This document shows positions 1 through 7,665 of a stretch of DNA of 29,938 nt, piece after piece (positions within the stretch are counted from its first letter, which is position 1; each line of letters opens with the position of its first letter). The position numbers and the translations under genes are program-made. Below the pieces are notes generated by a model. The model searched no databases. It was not told the origin of the DNA and saw nothing but the letters and a program-made list of their open reading frames with translations. Location: the IMG/VR virus record IMGVR_UViG_3300027963_002960, positions 1 to 29,938 of that record; one strand, given 5' to 3'. The stretch comes from a virus.

Positions 1-11
1 CCCGTATGGTT
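1..11. repeat. Left copy of 11-bp terminal direct repeat (candidate cos overhang)
   Basis: The first 11 bases, CCCGTATGGTT, are identical to the last 11 bases of the window. They lie about 50 bp upstream of the first packaging gene, where cos sites of many siphoviruses lie. Overhangs of roughly 9-14 nt are usual for cos phages, and a sequence written with both overhangs would show exactly this. It could instead be redundancy from cutting a circular contig. Exact identity is seen; the cos role is inferred. Confidence 0.5.
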
Positions 12-63
12 CTCGACTTTCTCTCGCTCGACCGGTACCTTGAACGCAAGCTAGGAGGCCTGA

Positions 64-432
64 ATGGCCGTCGAACGCCGCAAGCCACGCGACCGGGCGC
101 AGAACTATGGCAAGCTGCCCGACACCCAGGAGCGCGTGGAGTACCTGCGCGAAGCCCTGCGCCACGCGGAGAGCATGGTCACGCAGGCCGAGGAGGCGCG
201 CAGCTGGCAGGCCGCGGTCAGCGCAAAGCGCCTCGCGCTTCAGACCCGCGACGAACTCGACCTCGCGCTTGCCAAGGCCTCGGCCCCTGACGACACTATG
301 AGCGATGAGCAACTCCTCTCGATCATGGTGCAGGCCATCGCCTCGCTCCCTGCGCAGCATCTCGAGCGTCTCGAGGACGCTATCGCGATCCGACGTGGAG
401 CTTCTCCCGTGCGACTGGTTGAGACTGCTTGA
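64..432 (+). CDS. Putative terminase small subunit or packaging-associated protein (122 aa)
   Basis: This is the first gene after the window end and directly precedes the large terminase, with which it overlaps by 4 nt. The start has a full AGGAGG Shine-Dalgarno at 53-58, five bases before ATG. The 122-aa product is mostly helical, with a basic N-terminus, a likely coiled-coil region around residues 25-70 rich in Ala, Glu and Arg, and a second short helical segment near 80-110. The role as DNA-recognition subunit of the packaging motor rests on position, size and helical character. I see no clear helix-turn-helix and recognise no specific family, so it could also be a small protein of unknown function that merely precedes the terminase. 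Confidence 0.6.
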   Translation: MAVERRKPRDRAQNYGKLPDTQERVEYLREALRHAESMVTQAEEARSWQAAVSAKRLALQTRDELDLALAKASAPDDTMSDEQLLSIMVQAIASLPAQHLERLEDAIAIRRGASPVRLVETA

Positions 433-1817
433 ACCTCGCCTCCCTCGCCACGGCGACGAACACGCTAGCGCGTCGAGCACACGCGGACCCGCTGGCCTAC
501 TTCCGGCCGACGCCCCCGCAGCTCGCGTTCCTGTCGAGCAACCATCCGATCCGCTTGCTCCGCGCCGGGAACCAGCTCGGCAAGACGTGGGCGGGGCTCG
601 CCGACTGCATCTATCGGTGTCTCGGGTCGCACCCGTACACGCTCGTAAAGGCGGCGCCGATCGAGGCGTGGGTCGTCGTCGTGTCGTGGGAGCAGAGCCT
701 GTCGGTACAGGCGAAGCTCTGGCAGCTGCTCCCCAAGGACAGTATCGATCCAGACTGCGAATACACCCCGGGGAGGGGCTTCCGTGGGCGTACACCCGTG
801 GTCCGCTTCCGGAACGGATCGGTCCTCCGCATCCGCACGGTGAACCAGGGCGCCCTCGCGCTTGCTGGCTCGACCATTGACTACGTGCTCATCGACGAGC
901 CACCGCCCGAAGAGATCTGGTCCGAGCTCGCGGCGCGCGTGCTGCGCCAGCGAGGACGCATCGCGATCACGCTTACGCCCATCGGGCTCCCCCTCGGGTG
1001 GCTGAAGAAGCTGGTCGAGGATCAGGTCGTGCAGGACCTGCACTTCCCGCTCACGGTCGAGAACACCACGCCCATCGGTGGGCGTCCTCTGCTTACGCGC
1101 GAGGACATCGACAAGCTCGAGGGACAGGTGCTCCCCCAGGAGCGCGCCCAGCGCATCCACGGCGAGTGGGACAGCGGGTGGGTCGAGGGTCGCGTCTTCA
1201 AGATGTTTGACCCGACGACGCACGTCCGCGCCGATGTTCCGGCCGGCGAGGCGCTTATCGGCGTGGGCATCGACCACGGCACCGAGGCCGGCGCGCAGGT
1301 CGCGGTCCTGACGGCGCTCGTCCGCGACGGCGGCGAGGGGCACCCGAAGATCTGGGTGCTGGACCAGATCGTATCGGACGGCATGACCACGCCGGACCAG
1401 GACGCCGCGGCTATCCTTGCGATGCTCAAGCGGTGCGGGTTGCGCTGGGAGAACGTCGACCGCTGGGTGGGCGACCGCAAGGTGTACGGCAGGCGCAACG
1501 GGAGCCTCAAGTCAAACGCCATGCTGATGTCCTCGATGGAGCGCGCGCTCAAGCTCCCCACCGGGAGCCTCCCCTTCCGAATCCACACGGCGTACAAGCC
1601 TCGCGGGTCGGTGTTCGAGGGCTACCGGGTGCTGTCCGCGGCGATGCTCCGTAACGACTTCAGCATCAATCCGCGGTGCCGAGGCTTGATCGACGACCTA
1701 CAGAAGTTCGACGGTCGAGAGGCCAGCGAGCATAAGCATTCGATCGACGCCCTGCGCTACACGCTCGAACTGTATACTAGGCGCCTATACCAGCCGACCG
1801 CGATAAGGCTGGGCTAA
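429..1817 (+). CDS. terL: Terminase large subunit (ATPase and nuclease)
   Basis: This is the motor protein that pumps DNA into the prohead and cuts it. Of 462 aa, the N-terminal ATPase shows a Walker A-type loop (RAGNQLGKT, residues 45-53) and Walker B (VLIDEPP, 153-159, with the catalytic acid in the DE pair). The C-terminal RNase H-like nuclease shows GIDHGTE (280-286, first metal acid D282), VGDR (D349) and a final acid in HSIDALRYTLE (D440), fitting the three-acid nuclease site. Length is typical. The start is taken as TTG at 429 because an in-frame stop lies at 420-422 and no ATG or GTG occurs before the conserved region. It overlaps the upstream stop, so translation is probably coupled. 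The portal gene follows after 10 bp. Confidence 0.95.
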   Translation: MNLASLATATNTLARRAHADPLAYFRPTPPQLAFLSSNHPIRLLRAGNQLGKTWAGLADCIYRCLGSHPYTLVKAAPIEAWVVVVSWEQSLSVQAKLWQLLPKDSIDPDCEYTPGRGFRGRTPVVRFRNGSVLRIRTVNQGALALAGSTIDYVLIDEPPPEEIWSELAARVLRQRGRIAITLTPIGLPLGWLKKLVEDQVVQDLHFPLTVENTTPIGGRPLLTREDIDKLEGQVLPQERAQRIHGEWDSGWVEGRVFKMFDPTTHVRADVPAGEALIGVGIDHGTEAGAQVAVLTALVRDGGEGHPKIWVLDQIVSDGMTTPDQDAAAILAMLKRCGLRWENVDRWVGDRKVYGRRNGSLKSNAMLMSSMERALKLPTGSLPFRIHTAYKPRGSVFEGYRVLSAAMLRNDFSINPRCRGLIDDLQKFDGREASEHKHSIDALRYTLELYTRRLYQPTAIRLG

Positions 1818-1827
1818 CGGGGGGTCC

Positions 1828-3552
1828 ATGTACGCGTACACGAAGATGCCGCAGCCGCCGGCGCCGAGTAACCCCGACGAGGCCGCGCGATGGGAGCATA
1901 CCCGGCATCGTCGCGCGCTGATGGAAGGCCGATGGTCGCGTCTGCTTGAGGACCGTCTCCAGATGCAGCTCGGCAGCACACGCCGTCAGGCGTGGGGCAT
2001 CCCGGACATCAGCAGCAACCCGTTCAAGGTTGTTGCGACCGAGTTGGCCACGCTCTACGATGCCCCCCCGGACGTTTCCCACAACACGGCCGGCGGGGCA
2101 GTGGACGCGCTGTGCGGGTCGAATGGACTGATCGCGCGTGCCGGTCTGTGGCCGCAGATGTCCCGCTTTCAGAGCATGGTCATCGCGCTCCGCGAGATGT
2201 GGATGCGGATCGATGTCGAGGACGATCGGCTTACTTACCGCCCCGTCTCGCCGGACATGACGATCGCCGAGGCCGATCCGAGCCGGCCTACCGTCCCACT
2301 GGCTTACGCCGAGATCCGTCTCCGGCACTTTCGCGGCGAGGCCGTGTGGCTGTGGGACGTGCTGGACATCCGCGACCCGGCGAACCCTTCCTACACGGTG
2401 CGTGTTGCGAAGGACGGCGGCATGGGCGAGGACGTGACCCTAGAGGTGCTGGGCGCGACCTACTCGGGCGAGGCGTACCCGTACCGTCGAGCGGATGGAA
2501 CTCCGATCCTTCCCGTCGTGCTTTACCACGCGAGCCTCTACGGGGACCGACTCTTCGACGCCTTCAACGGCATCGAGCTTTACGAAGGATCGCTCAACCT
2601 CGCGGTGTACTACTCATTCCTCGCGCACACGCTTCGCGATGCATCGTTCCCGCAGCGGTGGGCGATCGGCGTGCGAGTGGCTGGCTCCGACATGGTGGAC
2701 GGCGGCACGCGCGGGCAGCGCGTCGAGGTCGTGACCGACCCGACGACGATCCTCATGCTCGACGCGGCGATGGAACAGCAGCCACAGGTCGGACAATTCG
2801 ACGCGTCGGCAGACGTGGAGAAGCTCGAGGCGACCATCGCTGCTATCGCCCATCGCCTCGCCACCGACGCAGGCCTCTCGCCCAGCGAGCTGCAGCGCAC
2901 GAGCGGGAGCGCCAAGAGCGGCTACGCCATCAGTCTGTCCTCCGAGGGTAAGCGGACGGCGCAAAGGAAGTACATCCTCCAGCAGCGCGACGCCGACGAG
3001 CGGCTCGTCGCGATCTCGGCGGCGCTCTTCAACCGGGCCACCGGGTCGCAGTTCCCGGAGGGCGGGTACTCGGTCATGTACCGGGAGATCCCGCTCTCGC
3101 CTGAGGAGATGCAGGCTCGCCGCACGCACGCGATGGAGATGATGGAGGCCGGCCTGATGGACAAGGTCGAGGCGCTCCGGCTGTTCGGCAGCATGACCCA
3201 CGAGGACGCCGTCGCGCGCCTCGAGCAGATCGCGCTTGCGAAGGCTGCGGAGGCGCGGATGCTGGAGAGCGCGCCGCCGGCCGTTGAAGAAGGAGAAACA
3301 GGAGGACGGCCGGCGACGGCCGCACCCGATGTATCCCCTGCGCACGCAGAGGCGATGTCCGAAGCCGGCGAGGAGCTCGACGCGGCAGAGGAGGCACTCG
3401 CAGCTCTCGACCTGGACGAGGCAAACGCGGCCGTCGTGGCGGCGGTCATCGAGAGCCTCCGCGAGGCGCGCGGCTACCTCGGGCTCGGCCCGAAGGTCGA
3501 GGCTCAGGTCGAGATCCACGACGACATGGAAGAAGACGAGGCGACGACCTGA
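1828..3552 (+). CDS. Portal protein
   Basis: The 574-aa product would form the dodecameric ring at the head vertex through which DNA passes and to which the tail joins. It lies directly after the large terminase and before the scaffold and capsid genes, the standard place. Features typical of siphovirus portals are a central mixed region, a segment around residues 350-380 with the Ser/Gly-rich stretch SGSAKSGYAISLSS, and a conserved-looking helix-rich part near 415-450 (MYREIPLSPEEMQARR). The last 100 residues are rich in Ala and Glu and end in an acidic tail (EEDEATT). A GGGGGG run 5 bp before ATG serves as a weak Shine-Dalgarno. The next gene starts on the last base of the stop (TGATG). Confidence 0.9.
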   Translation: MYAYTKMPQPPAPSNPDEAARWEHTRHRRALMEGRWSRLLEDRLQMQLGSTRRQAWGIPDISSNPFKVVATELATLYDAPPDVSHNTAGGAVDALCGSNGLIARAGLWPQMSRFQSMVIALREMWMRIDVEDDRLTYRPVSPDMTIAEADPSRPTVPLAYAEIRLRHFRGEAVWLWDVLDIRDPANPSYTVRVAKDGGMGEDVTLEVLGATYSGEAYPYRRADGTPILPVVLYHASLYGDRLFDAFNGIELYEGSLNLAVYYSFLAHTLRDASFPQRWAIGVRVAGSDMVDGGTRGQRVEVVTDPTTILMLDAAMEQQPQVGQFDASADVEKLEATIAAIAHRLATDAGLSPSELQRTSGSAKSGYAISLSSEGKRTAQRKYILQQRDADERLVAISAALFNRATGSQFPEGGYSVMYREIPLSPEEMQARRTHAMEMMEAGLMDKVEALRLFGSMTHEDAVARLEQIALAKAAEARMLESAPPAVEEGETGGRPATAAPDVSPAHAEAMSEAGEELDAAEEALAALDLDEANAAVVAAVIESLREARGYLGLGPKVEAQVEIHDDMEEDEATT

Positions 3553-3986
3553 TGCCGTTCATCTCGGAACGTCAGCGCGACTATCTGAAGCGCGAGCACC
3601 CTGAGGTGTACCGGCGCTTCCTGCGCGACGAGCGCGCGATGGGCTTTGAGCTCCGCGCACCCGTCGAGGTCGCCGCCGTCGCAAAGCGTGGGCTTGAGAA
3701 CCGGCGCAAGTACGGCCGAGGCGGGACGCTGGTCGGTGCACGCCGCGCGTCGCAGCTCGCAAGCCGCGACGTGGTGAGCATCGAGACCATCAAGCGCATG
3801 GTCGCGTACTTCGAGCGTCACGAGGTGGACCTCGAGGCGCCGGCCGCACGCCCAGGGCATCCGCAGTATCCGAGCGCCGGGCGCATCGCGTGGGACCTCT
3901 GGGGCGGCGCCCCCGGTCGTGCGTGGGCGCGTCGGCAACTAGCAGTCTGGGAGCGCGTGCAAGCCGCACGCGAGGAGGAAGAATGA
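3552..3986 (+). CDS. Head-cluster protein with conserved YPSAGRIAWDLWGG motif (144 aa)
   Basis: This 144-aa basic protein lies between portal and scaffold. The N-terminus (MPFISERQRDYLKREHPEVYRRF) looks like a helical tag. Residues about 40-125 form a module with GLENRRKYGRGGT, SIETIKRMVAYFERHEVD and YPSAGRIAWDLWGG. I know this motif as recurrent in phage head-gene regions, alone or attached to maturation proteases, but its function is not established to my knowledge. No protease catalytic triad is visible. Its start overlaps the portal stop (TGATG) and its stop overlaps the scaffold start (ATGA), so the three are probably translated in sequence. A role in head assembly is inferred from position only. 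Confidence 0.7.
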   Translation: MPFISERQRDYLKREHPEVYRRFLRDERAMGFELRAPVEVAAVAKRGLENRRKYGRGGTLVGARRASQLASRDVVSIETIKRMVAYFERHEVDLEAPAARPGHPQYPSAGRIAWDLWGGAPGRAWARRQLAVWERVQAAREEEE

Positions 3987-4546
3987 CCGAGGAAGGAACC
4001 ACGACCACGACCACGACCACGGCAGAGGCCGGCGACAACGGAGCGGGCGCCCGCATCCGGCAGCTCATCGCTCGCGTGAAGGAGCTCGAGGGGCGCGTCA
4101 GCGAGCTGACTCCGCTTGCAGAGAGCGCCGAGAAGTACCGGGCGCAGATCGAGGAGGTCAAGGCCGCGAGCAAGGCCGAGCGCGAGGCGCTGCGCACCGA
4201 GCGTGAGATCGCCGCGGCTGGCATCACCGACGCCGAGGGCATCGACTACGTGCAACATGCCTACAGCCGACTGCCCAGCGAGGGCCGTCCCCCGCTCGCG
4301 GAGTGGCTCGGAAACAAGGATGGCCTCCCGAAGGCAGTGCGGGCCTACCTGCCCGAGGCCGCGCCCGCAGCCCCAGCAGCTGCTCCGGCCCCCGTGACCA
4401 CGGCGATGCCGAAGACGAACGTAGGTACGGTCACGCAGACGCCGCCGGCCACGACCGCGTGGACGCCCGAGAGCATCATGCGTCTGTCGCCCGCAGAGTT
4501 CAAGGCGAACGCAGCAGCCATCAAGGCCGCGCTTTCCACGCCTTGA
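3983..4546 (+). CDS. Capsid scaffolding protein
   Basis: The 187-aa product would guide capsid assembly and leave before or during packaging. It begins at ATG 3983 (4-nt overlap with the previous gene, GAGGAGG at 3971-3977); earlier in-frame starts lie inside the upstream gene. It has eight consecutive Thr (residues 6-13), a coiled-coil from about 24 to 75 rich in Glu, Arg and Ala, a globular part around 75-125, an Ala/Pro linker, and a short C-terminal helix with TPESIMRLSPAEFKANAAAI. The coiled-coil plus short C-terminal helix and the place just before the capsid gene match known scaffold proteins. The eight Thr are encoded by four perfect copies of ACCACG. Confidence 0.85.
   Translation: MTEEGTTTTTTTTAEAGDNGAGARIRQLIARVKELEGRVSELTPLAESAEKYRAQIEEVKAASKAEREALRTEREIAAAGITDAEGIDYVQHAYSRLPSEGRPPLAEWLGNKDGLPKAVRAYLPEAAPAAPAAAPAPVTTAMPKTNVGTVTQTPPATTAWTPESIMRLSPAEFKANAAAIKAALSTP
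3998..4021 (+). repeat. Hexanucleotide tandem repeat (ACCACG)x4
   Basis: Four perfect copies of ACCACG encode eight threonines near the N-terminus of the scaffold protein. Copy number changes would add or remove two residues without shifting the frame. Confidence 0.9.
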
Positions 4547-4572
4547 CATTCTGTCACCGGTAGGCTTACCGT
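4543..4572 (+). promoter_or_regulatory. Candidate sigma70-type promoter for the capsid gene
   Basis: A perfect TTGACA stands at 4543-4548, across the scaffold stop codon. A weak -10, TACCGT (first, second and last bases match), follows after 18 bp at 4567-4572. The capsid gene starts about 90 bp further on. An extra promoter for the most abundant protein would make sense, but the -10 is poor. Confidence 0.35.
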
Positions 4573-4574
4573 AG

Positions 4575-4596
4575 GCGTGGGGGACATCCCCCACGC
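4575..4596 (+). promoter_or_regulatory. Perfect 9-bp hairpin in the capsid leader
   Basis: GCGTGGGGG and CCCCCACGC form a perfect 9-bp stem around the loop ACAT, between scaffold and capsid genes. No T-tract follows, so it is unlikely to be a classical terminator. It could stabilise the capsid mRNA 5' end or act as a partial attenuator. Confidence 0.6.
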
Positions 4597-4662
4597 GCTC
4601 GGGGCAAGCTCCCGTAAAAAGCGATAGGCGCGGCAAACCTCGAACCTCTTTAGGAGGCCATC

Positions 4663-5589
4663 ATGGCCAACATCGATTTTGCCGCTCTCGACGGCAACGC
4701 CCGCGTCGCTGCGGTCCTCTACCAGTCTATCGTCATGAAGCTCGCCGACACCGGCAGCCTCCGCAACGCGCCCTGCTTCCTCAACGTCGGGTCGGTCAAC
4801 GGCACCGGCTCCGACTCCATCCAGGTGCCCGTGGTCGGCCTCAACGGGACCGACATCATGAGCGCCCCCGGCGACGGCGTGAGCGTCTCGAACACCTCGA
4901 TCACCTCGTCGGCCGCTACGGTCGTCGTGGCTCGTCAGGCGCTGCGCTACGACCTCACGGACCTCGCTCGCGTGAGCAACTCCGTGCCGGGCGGCGTGGA
5001 CCTCGACGGCCTCACGAACGCCATGGTGGCGGCCTTCAACGGCCGTTTCAACCAGCTCGCGTGCGCGCTCTCTTCGGGCTTCTCCACGCAGGTCGGCAGC
5101 ACCGGCGTGGACATGACCACGGACACGTTCTACTCGGCGATCTTCGCGCTGCAGCTGCAGAGCGTGATGGGCGAGTACGACGTGATCCTGCACCCGCAGC
5201 AGTACAACGACCTCATGTCCAGCCTCCGCGCGGAGACGGGCCCGGGTCAGTACATCGCGGCGAACCAGGAGCAGACCAGCGCGCTGGGCACGTCCTACAA
5301 GGGCAAGCTCTTTGGCGTGAACGTCCACGTGTCGTCCTACATCCCGACCGCCAACTCGGGCGCGGACTACCGCGGCATGATGCTCGGCAACGGCGCCATC
5401 GCCTACGCCCTCGGCACCCCGGCGCCCATTCAGGCGGCGGGCGGCGTGGTCATCCCGGCGGGCGCCCCGGTGGCGGTCGAGTGGGAGCGTGACGCGGCCT
5501 CCGGTCTCACCAAGGTCGTCGGTAGCGCCTTCCTCGGCGTTGCGGAGCTCCAGGACCTCAAGGGCGTTGGCATCGTCAGCGACCTGTGA
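4663..5589 (+). CDS. Major capsid protein (HK97-fold type)
   Basis: The 308-aa product forms the head shell. Position right after the scaffold, length, and the alternating alpha/beta composition with few Cys fit the HK97-fold family. Regions seen: an N-terminal helix (residues 1-30), a central part with TVVVARQALRYDLTDLA near 85-105, a helix with MVAAFNGRFNQLACAL near 122-137, and the segment EYDVILHPQQYNDLM near 172-186, which resembles the P-domain core of such capsids. It is preceded by the strong Shine-Dalgarno AGGAGG (4652-4657) and its own leader hairpin, and followed by two hairpins, consistent with high expression. No long N-terminal delta domain is visible, in line with the separate scaffold gene. 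Confidence 0.9.
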   Translation: MANIDFAALDGNARVAAVLYQSIVMKLADTGSLRNAPCFLNVGSVNGTGSDSIQVPVVGLNGTDIMSAPGDGVSVSNTSITSSAATVVVARQALRYDLTDLARVSNSVPGGVDLDGLTNAMVAAFNGRFNQLACALSSGFSTQVGSTGVDMTTDTFYSAIFALQLQSVMGEYDVILHPQQYNDLMSSLRAETGPGQYIAANQEQTSALGTSYKGKLFGVNVHVSSYIPTANSGADYRGMMLGNGAIAYALGTPAPIQAAGGVVIPAGAPVAVEWERDAASGLTKVVGSAFLGVAELQDLKGVGIVSDL

Positions 5590-5595
5590 TGGTCT

Positions 5596-5612
5596 GCTAG
5601 GCTCTGCCTAGC
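5596..5612 (+). promoter_or_regulatory. Short hairpin just after the capsid gene
   Basis: GCTAGGC and GCCTAGC form a perfect 7-bp stem with a three-base loop, 7 bp after the capsid stop. It is the first of two tandem hairpins in this gap. Confidence 0.6.
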
Positions 5613-5615
5613 GCC

Positions 5616-5650
5616 AAGGCGTGTCCGTGCTTATGGTACGGACACGCCTT
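5616..5650 (+). terminator. Strong 13-bp hairpin after the capsid gene (attenuator or partial terminator)
   Basis: Bases 5616-5628 and 5638-5650 are perfect 13-bp reverse complements, and two further inner pairs (one wobble) are possible. The loop is about five to nine bases. No T-tract follows, so stopping may be partial. It would lower expression of downstream head-tail genes relative to the capsid or protect the capsid mRNA 3' end. Confidence 0.65.
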
Positions 5651-5672
5651 CGTGCGTAAGGAGAAACAACAG

Positions 5673-6299
5673 ATGGCAGCGAACTTCGGAACGGCTGACG
5701 GCGGCAACTTTGCAGCGCAGCCGGCATCGCGACCTGCGGGGATGGCTACCCTGCTCAACCTGCCGAGCAACGCGGCATGGTGGTACACCCATCACCCGGG
5801 ACACTGGCAGTGCGTGGACGGCGAGTGGCTCCCCGACCTCGGGCAGATGCTGGCTATTCCCGGGCTCAACCGGGTGGACAAGAACGGCGACACGGCCCTC
5901 GCTGAGGTGCACCTCGGCAAGAAGGGCATGACCATTATCCCGTGGGAGGTCGAGCCCGGCGGCTACTGCATCCAGTACGCAGGCGCGAACGGTCCCGTGT
6001 TCCTCAGCAAGTGGGAGAAGCCGAAGCTCGTTGCGGGTCAGACGCGCATGACGGTGGACACCGAGGGCTATCGTGCCTTCCTTCGTCGCCTCGTCGCGGA
6101 TGGCGTGATCAAGGTCCCCGACGCTGACTTCATCAACGTGATCATCGAGCGCCAGGAGCGCGTGGTGAGCGAGCACCAGACCCGCGCGCCGACGCATCCC
6201 GGCAGCGCGCTCGCGCTCCCCGTCGAGAGCAAGCGCCTCGATGACATGCGCGCCGCACGTGAGCGCATGTATACTCCCGTCAAGAGGGCGAAGGCGTGA
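5673..6299 (+). CDS. Conserved-position head protein of unknown function (208 aa)
   Basis: I do not recognise this 208-aa protein. It has an N-terminal Gly/Ala-rich stretch, a Trp-rich region around residues 33-55 (AAWWYTHHPGHW), a central beta-rich part and a basic C-terminal helix ending in Lys/Arg/Ala. ATG 5673 is chosen because AAGGAG lies nine bases upstream, after the hairpin; a GTG at 5652 in frame would place the ribosome site inside the hairpin. Genes in this place, between capsid and connector, often encode head-completion or minor capsid proteins, but nothing in the sequence shows which. The next small gene begins on its stop (GTGA). Confidence 0.8.
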   Translation: MAANFGTADGGNFAAQPASRPAGMATLLNLPSNAAWWYTHHPGHWQCVDGEWLPDLGQMLAIPGLNRVDKNGDTALAEVHLGKKGMTIIPWEVEPGGYCIQYAGANGPVFLSKWEKPKLVAGQTRMTVDTEGYRAFLRRLVADGVIKVPDADFINVIIERQERVVSEHQTRAPTHPGSALALPVESKRLDDMRAARERMYTPVKRAKA

Positions 6300-6436
6300 G
6301 CGAGCGTAAGGACATCGCAGCAGCGAAGGAAGCTATGACGCGCCGTCTTGTCGAGGGCGGCATGCCGGCGCAGCGCGCCGAGCAGGTCGCGCGCCAGCAG
6401 GCCCAGAAGGCAGACCGGCGCGAACGCGATAAGTGA
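6296..6436 (+). CDS. Small charged protein between capsid and connector genes (46 aa)
   Basis: A 46-codon gene starts at GTG 6296, overlapping the previous stop as GTGA, and ends at TGA 6434-6436. The product begins MSERKDIAAAKEAMTRRL and contains GMPAQRAEQVARQQAQKADRR, a highly charged, probably all-helical peptide with many Arg, Lys, Gln and Ala. Support comes from the coupled start, the lack of any other gene for these 140 bases, and its coding-like composition. Function is unknown. A TATACT word at 6270-6275 lies just upstream but has no good -35. Confidence 0.65.
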   Translation: MSERKDIAAAKEAMTRRLVEGGMPAQRAEQVARQQAQKADRRERDK

Positions 6437-6451
6437 CGGCGAGGGGGGCAC

Positions 6452-7213
6452 ATGAGCATCAGCGAGACGCTGTTCACGGCACGGTTCCGCTCGGGCGAGA
6501 CGATCGAGCGGGGACGTAACCAGGACCTCACGTGCCCGATCTACCGGGCGGGCGCCCTCGTCGCGCCGATCTCTGGCACGATCACGATCTACCGTGCAGA
6601 CGGGACCGTGGTCGTCAACGCCGCGGCCGTGACCATCACGGGAAGCGTGGCGACCTACGCGCTCCTCGGGACGCTCACGACCTCGCTCGCGCTCGAGGAG
6701 GGCTGGCTCATCGAGTGGACGCTGCAGATGACGGCGACGCTGCAGAACGTCTTTCGCCAGGACGGCGCCCTCGTGCGCCGCACGCTTTATCCGGTCGTGA
6801 CAGACACGGACCTCTTCCGTCGTCACAGCGACCTCCCCGCCCTTCTGGCCACCGGGTCGACCAGCTACCAAGACGCGCTCGATGAAGCCTGGGCGACCAT
6901 TACCAATCGCCTTGTGGCTCAGGGTCGGCGACCCTACCTGATCATCCAGCCGAGCGCGCTCCGGGACTGCCACCTCGCCTTGACCCTGCAAATCATTTTT
7001 ACCGATTACCAGACTTCGGCCGGCGACGGTGGCCGGTGGCAGGCCCTCGCCGAGCACTACCAGCGCATGTATACCGAGACGTGGGGCCAGCTCCGATTCT
7101 CGTATGACGAGAGCGACGAGAACAAGATCATTCCGAACACGAAGAAGAGCGGCACGTCGACCGTGTGGCTGAACGGCCGCGGCGGCTACCCGCGCTTCGG
7201 TGGGTTCTACTAA
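6452..7213 (+). CDS. Putative head-tail connector protein (253 aa)
   Basis: The 253-aa product has a beta-rich N-terminal half (residues 1-110, with repeated Thr/Val strands such as GTITIYRADGTVVV) followed by a helical region (about 135-215) containing YQDALDEAWATITNRL and a short basic Gly/Arg tail. The second half resembles the helical bundle of gp6-type adaptor proteins, which attach to the portal and receive the tail. GAGGGGGG precedes ATG 6452 by five bases. Position between head and tail-tube genes supports a connector role. The N-terminal beta domain is more than a minimal adaptor needs, so a two-domain head-completion protein is possible. Confidence 0.55.
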   Translation: MSISETLFTARFRSGETIERGRNQDLTCPIYRAGALVAPISGTITIYRADGTVVVNAAAVTITGSVATYALLGTLTTSLALEEGWLIEWTLQMTATLQNVFRQDGALVRRTLYPVVTDTDLFRRHSDLPALLATGSTSYQDALDEAWATITNRLVAQGRRPYLIIQPSALRDCHLALTLQIIFTDYQTSAGDGGRWQALAEHYQRMYTETWGQLRFSYDESDENKIIPNTKKSGTSTVWLNGRGGYPRFGGFY

Positions 7214-7656
7214 TGGCCAGCAAGACCGTCAGGCAGCTGCGCGAGGACGTGACCGCACGGATCCTCACGCTCACGGGCTGGAAGGAGTCGCGGGTCGCCC
7301 CCGACAACTTCGGCCGCGACGCGGACAGCATCGCGCACAAGGCGTTTGCGGTGCACCCGACGCTGACCGAGGACCTGCGCGCCTACCGCGGGCGACCCGC
7401 CGAGGGGCTCCTTGTGGAGACGACGCTTGACCTGCGCTACTCCTGGCGCCTCGCGCCGAAGGGCATGAGCGACAGCTACGACGACGCCCTCGATGGCGAG
7501 CAGGCTGCGATCAACAAGCTGATGGTCTACGACGCGACGTGGCCCTCGTCCTACAAGGTGCAGATCCTTCGCACCACGCGCGAGACAAACACCATCGGTG
7601 AATGGGTCATCGGTGTGATAACGTTCCGCATCGTCCACACGCTTCCGCTTCAGTAG
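7213..7656 (+). CDS. Putative tail terminator / tail completion protein (147 aa)
   Basis: This gene starts at ATG 7213 within the upstream stop (TAATG). The 147-aa product combines an N-terminal helical part (TVRQLREDVTARILTL) and an alternating strand/helix core with VETTLDLRYSWRLAP and GEWVIGVITFRIVHTLPL. The size and the closing beta-strand ending in a pattern like ITFRIVHTLP are usual for tail terminators, which cap the tail tube and join it to the head. It lies immediately before the tail-tube gene, as expected. No residue-level signature proves the assignment. Confidence 0.6.
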   Translation: MASKTVRQLREDVTARILTLTGWKESRVAPDNFGRDADSIAHKAFAVHPTLTEDLRAYRGRPAEGLLVETTLDLRYSWRLAPKGMSDSYDDALDGEQAAINKLMVYDATWPSSYKVQILRTTRETNTIGEWVIGVITFRIVHTLPLQ

Positions 7657-7665
7657 GGGGACATC

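Noticed and set aside
465-1343. Long leftward reading frame (292 aa) opposite the terminase
   Set aside because: It is the shadow of a GC-rich gene. It lacks a ribosome site, its residues are mostly Arg, His, Asp and Pro, and the sense strand has clear terminase motifs.
3998-4021. Phase-variable repeat in the scaffold gene
   Set aside because: The unit is six bases, so copy changes keep the frame and cannot switch the gene on or off.
4345-5328. Leftward reading frame (327 aa) opposite scaffold and capsid
   Set aside because: Capsid and scaffold on the plus strand are well supported, and the antisense product is low-complexity Val/Arg/His-rich.
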